From Acidimicrobiia bacterium (GTDB taxonomy: Bacteria > Actinomycetota > Acidimicrobiia > Spongiisociales > UBA11373): a stretch of 64,000 nucleotides of DNA. Both the position numbers and the translations under genes were made by a program. The notes under the pieces are model-generated. The model was given only the letters and a program-made list of their open reading frames with translations, did no database searches and was not told the DNA's origin. Location: assembly GCA_040902765.1 (NCBI GenBank), contig JBBDWO010000028.1, forward strand, positions 194,069 through 258,068, given 5' to 3'. This document shows, piece after piece, positions 26,744-34,093 of the stretch. Position 1 is the first letter of the stretch, and every line of letters starts with the position of its first letter.

Positions 26744-27444
26744 GGGCCGTCCGAGTGTACGGATGGTGAGCTTCGGCCACGCCCGGCGAGGCTCAGAGCC
26801 ACGGTTGCGAGCGCTGCCACGGCGAGCCCGACCCCGTAGGTCGCCACCCTCCCCGAACCCAGTGTCGGGCGCAGCGGCTCGGTCAGCAGCCGAATGGCCG
26901 CCGCGGCGACGAGCGCCGATCCGGCCAGGGCCCCGAGTGTCGCGATGCCCGCACGGGCGAGGAGCAGAGCGACGACACCGAAGAGCACGGCTGCATAGAG
27001 CTCCACGGGGTGCCGGGTGAGCGTGCTCCCCGATTCGGCGTACGCCCATGGAAGTTCGGATGGGCTTCCCAGACAGGCGGACCGCAGCAGGCAGGCACCA
27101 TGCCATCCGGCGAGGCCAGCGAGGGCGGGGACGGCGAGGAGGTCGAGGCTCCTCAGTGCGCCCTGGCGCCGCAGGGCGATCACGGCGGTGAGCGCCCCGA
27201 GGGTCGCTGCCATCGGCTCGACGCCGCCACGGACGATGAGGAGGTCGGCGGGCCGGAGCAGGGGATTGGTGCCCCCCAGGAGCATCGCCGTAATCCGTCC
27301 GACGAGGACGCCACCCATGACGGCTCCGAGAAGGAGGTCGATCCGCGACCGTCGCTCCTCAGGATCGTCCCGTGTGGCGGCGCCGATGACGAGCGCGGCG
27401 ACCGCGATGGCGAGGGCGGCGGCGAAGAGCAGCCCGAACTCCAT
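26740..27444 (-). CDS. Lgt-like integral membrane protein inside the ccm operon
   Basis: 234 aa with about seven hydrophobic segments. The pattern GRI (49-51), GWHGACLLRSACLG (113-126), LPWAY and RHPVELY (144-150) follows prolipoprotein diacylglyceryl transferase (Lgt), but the Lgt core motif RxGNFxNxE is not recognisable. In its place are two cysteines, C118 and C124. The position between tlpA and ccmA, with overlapping ends, suggests a role in cytochrome maturation rather than general lipoprotein modification. Electron transfer to CcmG/TlpA is a hypothesis only. Confidence 0.6.
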   Translation of the reverse strand: MEFGLLFAAALAIAVAALVIGAATRDDPEERRSRIDLLLGAVMGGVLVGRITAMLLGGTNPLLRPADLLIVRGGVEPMAATLGALTAVIALRRQGALRSLDLLAVPALAGLAGWHGACLLRSACLGSPSELPWAYAESGSTLTRHPVELYAAVLFGVVALLLARAGIATLGALAGSALVAAAAIRLLTEPLRPTLGSGRVATYGVGLAVAALATVALSLAGRGRSSPSVHSDGP

Positions 27445-27920
27445 CAGCCGAGCAACTCGTCGATCAACAGGACCAGGGTTCGCTCGTCGATGACACCGCT
27501 GTGGGTCTGCACGAGGTCACCGCCCGGAGCGAAGAAGAAGGTGATGGGAACCCCCCGACCGCCCAGCGACGCTGGCACCGCACCCGTGGGGTCGAAGTAG
27601 TGCTCCAACCCGGTCAGCGAGAACTCGCCGATGAAGGCCCGAGCGCCGTCCTGCGAGTCGCGTACCGCCACCCCGATGAAGTCGACCCGATCCCCGTATT
27701 CGGCCGCCGCCGCCCGCAGCAGGGGCGCCTCGGATCGGCACGGGGTGCACCACGAGGCCCAGATGTTGACGACGACGGGCCGCTCGGCTGCGTCGAGGGC
27801 GGATGCGAGGTCGGTTGGGGTGATGAGCGGCAGCTCGTCGGCGCTGGGAGGTCCCGGTGTCGCACAGGCAGTGACGATCACGGCGGCGGCGACGATGAGG
27901 AGGAGGACGCGTCGGGGCAT
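27444..27920 (-). CDS. TlpA-like thioredoxin-fold lipoprotein, first gene of the ccm operon
   Basis: 158 aa. Lipobox VTAC (lipidated C19), then a thioredoxin fold with NIWASWCTPC (C58, C61) and cis-Pro loop GVPITFFFAPGG. It is probably an outward-facing, membrane-anchored reductant or oxidant for cytochrome c thiols. The start ATG 27920 lies 6 nt after TACACT. An in-frame extension to 28013 would destroy the signal peptide and is rejected. Confidence 0.82.
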   Translation of the reverse strand: MPRRVLLLIVAAAVIVTACATPGPPSADELPLITPTDLASALDAAERPVVVNIWASWCTPCRSEAPLLRAAAAEYGDRVDFIGVAVRDSQDGARAFIGEFSLTGLEHYFDPTGAVPASLGGRGVPITFFFAPGGDLVQTHSGVIDERTLVLLIDELLG

Positions 27921-27926
27921 CGGGCG

Positions 27927-27932
27927 AGTGTA
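27927..27932 (-). promoter_or_regulatory. Leaderless-type -10 box (TACACT) of the ccm operon
   Basis: On the minus strand TACACT is followed by 6 nt and ATG 27920. It is the only plausible promoter for the eleven overlapping genes down to 20435. Confidence 0.5.
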
Positions 27933-28011
27933 TGGCCGTTCCCGGTCCCGCCCTCCGCCGCCCCGCCGCGAGCTGACGGTCGACGGTTGACGAGATCGTC
28001 CCGGTCTGGCC

Positions 28012-28060
28012 ATGAGCTATGAGCTATGAGCTATGAGCCATGAGCTATGCGCCATGAGCG
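28012..28060 (+). repeat. Heptamer tandem array upstream of threonine dehydratase
   Basis: Seven near-perfect units of GAGCTAT (variants GAGCCAT, GCGCCAT) end 1-2 bp before the -10 hexamer. A weaker GACGGTC/GACGGTT pair with the same period lies at about 27974-27990. Confidence 0.75.
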
Positions 28061-28061
28061 C

Positions 28062-28067
28062 TAGCGT
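28062..28067 (+). promoter_or_regulatory. Leaderless-type -10 box (TAGCGT) for threonine dehydratase
   Basis: TAGCGT is followed by 7 nt and ATG 28075, directly after the heptamer array. Confidence 0.5.
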
Positions 28068-28074
28068 CGCCACG

Positions 28075-29058
28075 ATGGATTCCACCGCACCCACGATCGA
28101 CGACGTCAAGCGGGCGGCAGCCCGACTCGAGGGACGCATCGTGCGGACCCCGCTCCTCGAGGCCGAGGCAGCCGGGGACCTGCTCGGTCGCCGGGTGTTC
28201 GTCAAGGCCGAGGTGCTCCAGAAGACCGGCTCGTTCAAGTTTCGGGGGGGATTGGCATTCCTCGACCGGCTCGATCCGGGCACTCGTGCCCGGGGCGTCG
28301 TCGCCTTTTCCTCGGGGAACCACGGCCAGGGAGCCGCCGCGGCGGCGGCGGCCTACGGCGTGCCGGCGACGGTGGTCATGCCGGCAGATGCTCCGGCGAT
28401 CAAGGCGGCGCGCACCAGGGCGTGGGGTGCCGACATCGTCCTCTACGACCGGGCGAGCGACGACCGCGAGGCCATGGCCGCCGCCATCGCCGAGGAGCAC
28501 GGGATGACGGTGCTGCCGCCCTACGACCATCCCTGGGTGATCGCCGGTCAGGCCTCTCTCGGCCTCGAGGTCGCCGAGCAATGCGGTCGATTCGGTGTGG
28601 AGAACCCGACGGTTCTGGTCCCTGCCGGCGGCGGAGGCTTGTGTGCCGGCACCGCCCTGGCGCTCGCCGATGCCATGCCGGAGGCCGGCGTCGTGGCGGT
28701 GGAACCGGTGGGGTGGGACGACCACGGACTGTCGTTGCGCGCCGGCGAGCGCATTGCCGCACCGCAGACCGGTTCGGCCCTATGCGACTCGTTGCTGGCG
28801 CCCATCCCCGGGGAGATCACCTTCCCGCTGAACCAGCGGCTGCTTGCGGGGGCGCTCGCCGTGGACGATGCCGAGGTCCGGACCGCCATCAGGCACGCCT
28901 TCGAGCAGTTGAAACTAGTGGTGGAGCCGGGCGGCGCGGTCGGCCTCGCCGCCGCGCTCGCCGGCCGCGCCGACGGGGATGGTCCTCTGGTGGCGGTGCT
29001 CTCTGGCGGCAACGTCGACGGGGCGTTGTTCGCCGAGATCGTCGCCGGCACCGACTGA
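28075..29058 (+). CDS. Threonine/serine ammonia-lyase (PLP fold type II)
   Basis: 327 aa. It converts threonine (or serine) to the 2-oxo acid and ammonia. The PLP lysine is in LQKTGSFKFRGG (K near 51), the phosphate loop is PAGGGGLCAGTALA, and SSGNHGQGAA binds substrate. The regulatory ACT domain of biosynthetic IlvA is absent, so this is the short catabolic or TdcB-like form, or a serine racemase. ATG 28075 is chosen over the earlier in-frame ATGs because those are made of the heptamer repeat. Confidence 0.85.
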   Translation: MDSTAPTIDDVKRAAARLEGRIVRTPLLEAEAAGDLLGRRVFVKAEVLQKTGSFKFRGGLAFLDRLDPGTRARGVVAFSSGNHGQGAAAAAAAYGVPATVVMPADAPAIKAARTRAWGADIVLYDRASDDREAMAAAIAEEHGMTVLPPYDHPWVIAGQASLGLEVAEQCGRFGVENPTVLVPAGGGGLCAGTALALADAMPEAGVVAVEPVGWDDHGLSLRAGERIAAPQTGSALCDSLLAPIPGEITFPLNQRLLAGALAVDDAEVRTAIRHAFEQLKLVVEPGGAVGLAAALAGRADGDGPLVAVLSGGNVDGALFAEIVAGTD

Positions 29059-29062
29059 GCGC

Positions 29063-30691
29063 TCAGACGGCGATACGCAGCAGGCGGGGGAGTGCCGGCG
29101 CCGCTTGCAGGTCGATGCCGGTGGTCTCGATCACGGCGGTGTCGTCGCGGTTCAGCCACTTCCACACGATGTCGGCTTCGGCGGCATCGGTGACGGTGGC
29201 CGGCACCTCCGGCCACTCCTGCACCGGAGGCTGGAGCGAATGCAGCGGCGGGCGGTCCGGATCGGCCCACGCCACCGACAGCCTGCCCTGCTCGATGACG
29301 GCACCGCCCTCGGGTCCCACGGCGTGAATCGATCCTGCCGCCTGCATCGCCTTCCAGGCGGCGCGGCGTTCGAGCGTTCGGAGGAGGGCGCCATGGCGAT
29401 CCCGCACCCAGGCGGCCTCCTCGAAGCGCTGGCTGCAGGCCAGCCCGACCATGCGCTCGGCCAGCGGGTCGAGGAGGACCTCGGGGCTCCCATCGAGTCC
29501 GACGAGGAGTCGCTCGATGATCCCCCGGTAGTCGGCGGGCGTCAGTCGACCATCGCACGGGCAGGCGGCGACCCCCAACTGGGCGAAGGCGCACGGACCG
29601 TCTCGGGAGCCCGGCCGACCTGTGCAGCGTCGCAAGGGCAGTGCATCCCACAGCGCTTCGACCACGAGAGTCGCCGCCGCTCGCCCGCGGAACGGACCGA
29701 GGTGGGTGATCGCCTTCGCCGACGGCGACCGGGCCAGCGAGAGTCGGGGGAACGCCTCATCGGTGACCCGCACCCAATGCGGTGCCCTGCTCGGTTTCGA
29801 TCGTCGGTTGTGGCGGGGGGTATGGGCGGAGATCAGGCGGAGCTCGGTGACCTCAGCCTCCAACTCCGTCTCACAGACTCGATGGTCGACGCGAGCGAGC
29901 TCGGCGAGCATCCGCTCCACACTGCGGCGGGTATCCCCGTAGAAGTAGCTGCGCACTCGGGATCGCAGGTTCTTCGCCTTCCCGACATAGAAGATCGCAT
30001 CGTTGCGATCGCGGAACAGGTAGACGCCGGGACGGTGGGGCAAACCGTCGGTGAGTTCGATCTTGCGGTAGTCGGCACGGCCGCGTGCGGTGGGGAGGCG
30101 GAGCAGGTCCTCGAGGTGGGTGGCACCGACCGTCCCTGCCTGCTCGACGAGCGACCAGAACACATGCGCCGTGGCCCTGGTGTCGTCGAGGGCCCGGTGG
30201 TTGGGGGTGACCGGCGACCGGAAGTGGGCAGCCAGGGTCGCCAGCTTGAAGTTGCGGGCATCGGCCCCGACGAGGCGACGCGCCAGACCGAGCGTGTCGA
30301 CCGACTTGTTCTCGAGGCGCCCGTATCCGAGTTGGCGTGCCGCGGCGTCGAGGAACGAGAGGTCGTAGCGCACGTTGTGGCCGACGATGACCGCGTCTCC
30401 CAGGAACTCGAGGAACGCGGGCAGGGCTTCGGCGAGCTTGGGTGCTTCGATCACCATCGCCTGGGTGATGCCGGTGAGCACCGTGATGAACGGTGGGATG
30501 GGCAGCCCGGGGTTGACGAGCGTGCCGAACTCGGCCTCGAGTGACCCGCCGCGGTACCGCTGTGCCCCGATCTCGGTGATCCCGAGACTCGACGGCGTGC
30601 CGCCGGTGGTCTCGATGTCGAGCACGCAGAATGGCACCTCGAACAGCGGCGCCCCGAGGTCGTCAAAGGTGCGCTGAACGGCGAGGGACAT
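29063..30691 (-). CDS. DEDDh exonuclease fused to a UvrC/Cho-like GIY-YIG nuclease
   Basis: 542 aa in two parts. Residues 18-190 are a DnaQ-type 3'-5' exonuclease: D25 and E27 in VLDIETTG, D110 in HNVRYD, H165 and D170 in NHRALDD. Residues 205-300 are a GIY-YIG domain (PGVYLF, YVGKAKNLRSR with R243), followed by a UvrC-like middle with CAFAQLGVAACPCDG. The UvrB-binding and RNase H-like halves of UvrC are missing. The same fusion is known in mycobacteria. A role in DNA repair is likely. Start 30691 follows TAGCCT by 7 nt. The stop faces that of the threonine dehydratase across a 12-bp palindrome. Confidence 0.85.
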   Translation of the reverse strand: MSLAVQRTFDDLGAPLFEVPFCVLDIETTGGTPSSLGITEIGAQRYRGGSLEAEFGTLVNPGLPIPPFITVLTGITQAMVIEAPKLAEALPAFLEFLGDAVIVGHNVRYDLSFLDAAARQLGYGRLENKSVDTLGLARRLVGADARNFKLATLAAHFRSPVTPNHRALDDTRATAHVFWSLVEQAGTVGATHLEDLLRLPTARGRADYRKIELTDGLPHRPGVYLFRDRNDAIFYVGKAKNLRSRVRSYFYGDTRRSVERMLAELARVDHRVCETELEAEVTELRLISAHTPRHNRRSKPSRAPHWVRVTDEAFPRLSLARSPSAKAITHLGPFRGRAAATLVVEALWDALPLRRCTGRPGSRDGPCAFAQLGVAACPCDGRLTPADYRGIIERLLVGLDGSPEVLLDPLAERMVGLACSQRFEEAAWVRDRHGALLRTLERRAAWKAMQAAGSIHAVGPEGGAVIEQGRLSVAWADPDRPPLHSLQPPVQEWPEVPATVTDAAEADIVWKWLNRDDTAVIETTGIDLQAAPALPRLLRIAV

Positions 30692-30698
30692 GGGGACG

Positions 30699-30704
30699 AG
30701 GCTA
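30699..30704 (-). promoter_or_regulatory. Leaderless-type -10 box (TAGCCT) for DEDDh/GIY-YIG gene
   Basis: On the minus strand TAGCCT is 7 nt before ATG 30691. Confidence 0.5.
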
Positions 30705-30730
30705 GTCGAACAGGTGTTCGGGCACCGCGC

Positions 30731-30876
30731 TTTCTCCCCCCTAAGGGGGGAGTCCCGCAGGGAGCGGAGCGACCGGAGGGGGGAGGGTGAACGCTACGCG
30801 GGCCTCGCGACGCGTCTGGCCTCCCCCTCCGTCATCGGCCTCCGGCCGCTGCCACCTCCCCCTGCGGGGGAGAAAA
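30731..30876. repeat. 146-bp multi-hairpin dyad repeat
   Basis: Ends are inverted repeats TTTCTCCCCC (30731-30740) and GGGGGAGAAA (30866-30875). Each end is itself a hairpin: CTCCCCCC-TAA-GGGGGGAG (30734-30752) and CTCCCCC-TGC-GGGGGAG (30856-30872). Between them GGAGGGGGGAGGG and CCTCCCCCTCC can pair. It occupies the intergenic space between two divergent genes. It looks like a dispersed non-coding palindromic repeat, unrelated to the 91-bp family. Confidence 0.65.
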
Positions 30877-30899
30877 TGAGAATGGGGGTCGCGACTTCG

Positions 30900-30905
30900 T
30901 ATCCT
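30900..30905 (+). promoter_or_regulatory. Leaderless-type -10 box (TATCCT) for rRNA methyltransferase
   Basis: TATCCT is 8 nt before ATG 30914. Confidence 0.5.
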
Positions 30906-30913
30906 GAACCCGG

Positions 30914-31723
30914 ATGGCTCACAGTGACCCGATCACCAGCGCTTCCAATCCGCGGGTCAAGGACCTTGTGCGGCTGCGGGACCGGCGGCATCGGGATCGT
31001 TCCGGGCGGTTCCTCGTCGAGGGGTACCGGGAGATGCGGCGAGCATTGGATCGGCCGGTGGAGTTGGAGGCACTCTTCGTGTGCCCGGCGCTGTACCTGG
31101 GGGACAACGAGGTCGAGATCATCGAGCGGGCCGCGAGCACCGGATGCGAGATCGTGGAGCTCGCCGAGGGACCCTTCCGCAAGGCGTCGTACCGCGATCG
31201 CCCCGAGGGACTCCTCGGCGTTGCCCGGCACTTCCCGCTTGACCTCGACGGGATCCGACTCGGGGAAGCACCGTTGCTCCTGGTCGTCGAGTCGATCGAG
31301 AAGCCGGGGAACCTCGGCACGATGCTGCGAACCGCGGCGGCGGCGCGAGTCGACGGGGTGATCGTCGCCGATCCGACCACGGATCCGTTCAACCCCAATG
31401 TGATCCGGGCGTCGTTGGGGCTGGTGTTCACCGTTCCGCTGGCCGTCACCTCGTCGTCGACGGCGATCCGCTGGTTGGGCGACGCCGGCGTGTCGATCGT
31501 GGCGACCTCACCCGAGGCGAGCCTGGCCCATCACGACGCCGACCTCACCGGTCCGACGGCGATCGTCGTGGGCAGCGAGCAGTACGGGCTCTCCGAGGCG
31601 TGGTTCGCTGCCGCCGATCAGCGCGTCACGATCCCGATGCCCGGGGCCGCAGACAGTCTCAACGCGGCAACGGCCGCCGCCGTCGTCCTCTTCGAGGCTC
31701 TCCGGCAGCGGTCGGGCCGCTAG
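30914..31723 (+). CDS. TrmH/SpoU-family RNA 2'-O-methyltransferase
   Basis: 269 aa. The N-terminal substrate-binding domain (ITSASNPRVKDLVRLRDR, GRFLVEGYREMRRAL) precedes a SPOUT knot: VVESIEKPGNLGTMLRTAAAA, ADPTTDPFNPNVIRASLGLVF, AIVVGSEQYGLSEAW and VTIPMPGAADSLNAATAAAV. It should methylate a ribose in rRNA or tRNA with S-adenosylmethionine; the site is not predictable. Confidence 0.85.
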   Translation: MAHSDPITSASNPRVKDLVRLRDRRHRDRSGRFLVEGYREMRRALDRPVELEALFVCPALYLGDNEVEIIERAASTGCEIVELAEGPFRKASYRDRPEGLLGVARHFPLDLDGIRLGEAPLLLVVESIEKPGNLGTMLRTAAAARVDGVIVADPTTDPFNPNVIRASLGLVFTVPLAVTSSSTAIRWLGDAGVSIVATSPEASLAHHDADLTGPTAIVVGSEQYGLSEAWFAAADQRVTIPMPGAADSLNAATAAAVVLFEALRQRSGR

Positions 31724-31736
31724 TTCGGGGTTCGGG

Positions 31737-32642
31737 TCAGCCCAGGAAGCCGTTTGCCTGGAGCCACTCTCGGGCCAGCACATCGGCGTCGACGGCGTCG
31801 ATGCCGTAGCGTTTGTTGAGCTCGCTGAGCTCGGCCGTGGTGATGAGCGCGCTCACCCGGTTGATCAGATCCACGAGGTCCTGCCCGTGGGCATCGATCA
31901 CTTCCTGCCGGAGCACCGGGACGATGTTCTCCGCCGGCTGCAGGCCCATGTCGTCCTCGAGGAGGACGAAGCCGCGGGCGGCGATCACGCCGTCCGAGGT
32001 GAACAGCAACGCGACGTCGATGTCGCCTCCGGTGAGGGCTTCGACGGTGAGTGGCCCACCGACGTCGAGCGGCCGGAAGTCGGCGAACTCGAGCCCGTAC
32101 ACGCCCTCATAGCCAGGCAGGCACAGCGGACGCTCCGGGCACTCGGGCGGACCACCCAGCACGAGGGTGCCGTTGTGGGCGGCGAGATCACTCACCGTCG
32201 CCAGACCGAGAGCTTGTGCCGTCTCGGCGGTCACCACCAGGCCGTTCTTGTCCTGGGCAGGTGCGTAGTCGAGTGCGGTCAGCTCCTGTGGTTCCAGGGC
32301 GGCGACGAGCGACGCATAGGTCGCATCGGAGTCGGGCGATGGCTCGCCACCTTCATAGGCGAGTAGCGAGCCGGTGTACTCGACCATGAGGTCGATTTCG
32401 CCGTCGCGTAGCGCGGGAGCCACGATGTCCCGCTGTCCCAGGTTGAAGCGTCGCTCGACGGTGTACCCCTCGGCTTCGAGCGCCTGGGCGTAGATCTCGC
32501 CCAGGATCAGCTGCTCGCCGAAGTTGGTCGATCCGATGGTCACGGTCGGGCCGTCTCCCGATCCACCGCCACAGGCGCTTGCCAGAAGCGCCACGGCGAT
32601 TGCGATCGCCCCAACGGTCCCGGTGCGGCGTGATGACCGCAT
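31737..32642 (-). CDS. Osmoprotectant ABC transporter substrate-binding lipoprotein
   Basis: 301 aa. Signal with lipobox ASAC (Cys about 24). The OpuCC/ProX fold is recognisable from VTIGSTNFGEQLILGEIYAQALEAEGY, DLMVEYTGSLLAY and GDIDVALLFTSDGVIAARGFVLLEDD. It binds glycine betaine, choline or a similar compound outside the cell. It is the last gene of a four-gene operon (ATPase, two permeases, binding protein); 36 bp separate it from the permease. Confidence 0.88.
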   Translation of the reverse strand: MRSSRRTGTVGAIAIAVALLASACGGGSGDGPTVTIGSTNFGEQLILGEIYAQALEAEGYTVERRFNLGQRDIVAPALRDGEIDLMVEYTGSLLAYEGGEPSPDSDATYASLVAALEPQELTALDYAPAQDKNGLVVTAETAQALGLATVSDLAAHNGTLVLGGPPECPERPLCLPGYEGVYGLEFADFRPLDVGGPLTVEALTGGDIDVALLFTSDGVIAARGFVLLEDDMGLQPAENIVPVLRQEVIDAHGQDLVDLINRVSALITTAELSELNKRYGIDAVDADVLAREWLQANGFLG

Positions 32643-32678
32643 GGGTTCCCTCCTCGAGTTGGTTGTCTCAGGTGGAAC

Positions 32679-33419
32679 CTAGTTGACCCTCGATGTGTTC
32701 CGACTTCCTGACTGCGGTGTCGCAGAGTCGCTGCGTGTACTCGGCGTGAGTCGGCGTTCGACGGCACCGAAGACGGCGTCGGTGAGCAGGGCGGCGGCGG
32801 CGACGAGCAGCGCCCCGGCGAAGATGCGCACCGAGTCGCGCACGGCGAATCCGTCGATGATGAACCTCCCCAGGGCGTCGTGGGCGACCAGCGCGCCGAG
32901 GGGTGCGGTCGCCACCACCTGCACCGCGGTGACGCGGATCCCGGTCATGATGACCGGCACCGCGAGCGGCAGCTCGATGCGCCGCAGGATCTGGCGTCCC
33001 GTCATTCCCATACCCGTGGCGGCTTCGACGACATCCGGGGAAACAGCCAGGATCGCAGTGTGGGTGTGGATGAAGATCGGCGGAATGGCCAACGCCACCA
33101 GCGCCACGTAGATCGACGGAAAGCCGATGCCCGTCGACATCCAAGGCACGATGCCGGCGATCCAGATCATGATCGGCAGGGCAAGGACCACGATGCCGAA
33201 CGTGGGGATCGCACGGCCCGAGTTGACCAGGGCGGTCACCAGTCCGGTTCCGCGGCGACGGTGCCCGAGCCAAAAGGCAGGAGGCATGGCGAGCACTGCG
33301 GCGGTGATCAGGGCGGCTCCGCTCAGCTCGAAATGGGACCGGGAGCGCGAGATGATGCCCTTCGGCCCCCACCAGTTGTCACCGAACCAGGTCATGACCT
33401 CACCCAGGAATTCGATCAT
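32679..33419 (-). CDS. Osmoprotectant ABC transporter permease (OpuCD-like)
   Basis: 246 aa with about five or six membrane helices. The ABC permease EAA loop is EAATGMGMTGRQILRRIELP. NSGRAIPTFGIVVLALP and FAVRDSVRIFAGALLVAA are typical of OpuCB/OpuCD. ATG 33419 overlaps the stop of the other permease. The C-terminus ends in a polar Ser/Thr/Arg tail. Confidence 0.85.
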   Translation of the reverse strand: MIEFLGEVMTWFGDNWWGPKGIISRSRSHFELSGAALITAAVLAMPPAFWLGHRRRGTGLVTALVNSGRAIPTFGIVVLALPIMIWIAGIVPWMSTGIGFPSIYVALVALAIPPIFIHTHTAILAVSPDVVEAATGMGMTGRQILRRIELPLAVPVIMTGIRVTAVQVVATAPLGALVAHDALGRFIIDGFAVRDSVRIFAGALLVAAAALLTDAVFGAVERRLTPSTRSDSATPQSGSRNTSRVN

Positions 33420-34093
33420 GCCCCCACCCTGGCTCTGCGCTCGGTCCACGGGGCCACCAGCCGTCCCACCAGGACGAGGACGCGATCGATGGCGGCGGCG
33501 AGGGCCACCGACAGGGTGATGGCGACGATGACTTCCGTCCAGAAGAACCGTCCGAGGCCGCGCAGGATGAAGAACCCGAGCCCACCGCGGCCGATGAGGG
33601 CGGTGATGGTGACCAGTCCGACGGTGGTGACCGCGGTCACCCTGATGCCCGCCAGGATGACCGGCATCGCCAGGGGGAGCTCTACCTCGAACAGGAGGCG
33701 GCGTCGGCTGTAGCCCATGCCGACGGCGGCCTCACGAATCGCCGGATCCACGCCGTCGATCCCGGTCACGATCGAGCGCACCAGGATGAGCAGGGTGTAG
33801 GAGACGAGCCCGATCTGGGCGGAGAGCATCGTGAAGCCGGTGATCGGGACCAGGAAGGCGAACAGCGCCAGCGAGGGGATGGCATACAGGCCCGCCGACA
33901 GCCAGGTGATCGGGCCGTAGGTGCGCCGGTAGCGAAGGGCGAGTCCGGCGAGGAGTGCCGAGATGATCAGTCCAACCCCGACGGCTATACCGGTGAGTAC
34001 CAGATGTTCGAGAACCCGCTCGAGGATCTCCCCGATGTGGCTGCCTACCCAGTCCCACCGGAAGAAGGGCCGCTCGGTGCCGGCGACGATCAT
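33416..34093 (-). CDS. Osmoprotectant ABC transporter permease (OpuCB-like)
   Basis: 225 aa. Membrane helices around residues 30-50, 63-83, 90-110 and 170-205; the EAA loop is REAAVGMGYSRRRLLFEVELP. LYAIPSLALFAFLVPITG fits the osmoprotectant permeases. It shares its first base with the ATPase stop codon and overlaps the second permease by 4 bp. Confidence 0.85.
   Translation of the reverse strand: MIVAGTERPFFRWDWVGSHIGEILERVLEHLVLTGIAVGVGLIISALLAGLALRYRRTYGPITWLSAGLYAIPSLALFAFLVPITGFTMLSAQIGLVSYTLLILVRSIVTGIDGVDPAIREAAVGMGYSRRRLLFEVELPLAMPVILAGIRVTAVTTVGLVTITALIGRGGLGFFILRGLGRFFWTEVIVAITLSVALAAAIDRVLVLVGRLVAPWTERRARVGA

Noticed and set aside
28012..28060. Could the heptamer arrays be a CRISPR array?
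   Set aside because: Units are 7 bp with no spacers and no cas genes nearby.
28979..30544. 521-codon plus-strand frame
   Set aside because: Antisense to the DEDDh/GIY-YIG nuclease, whose catalytic residues are intact.
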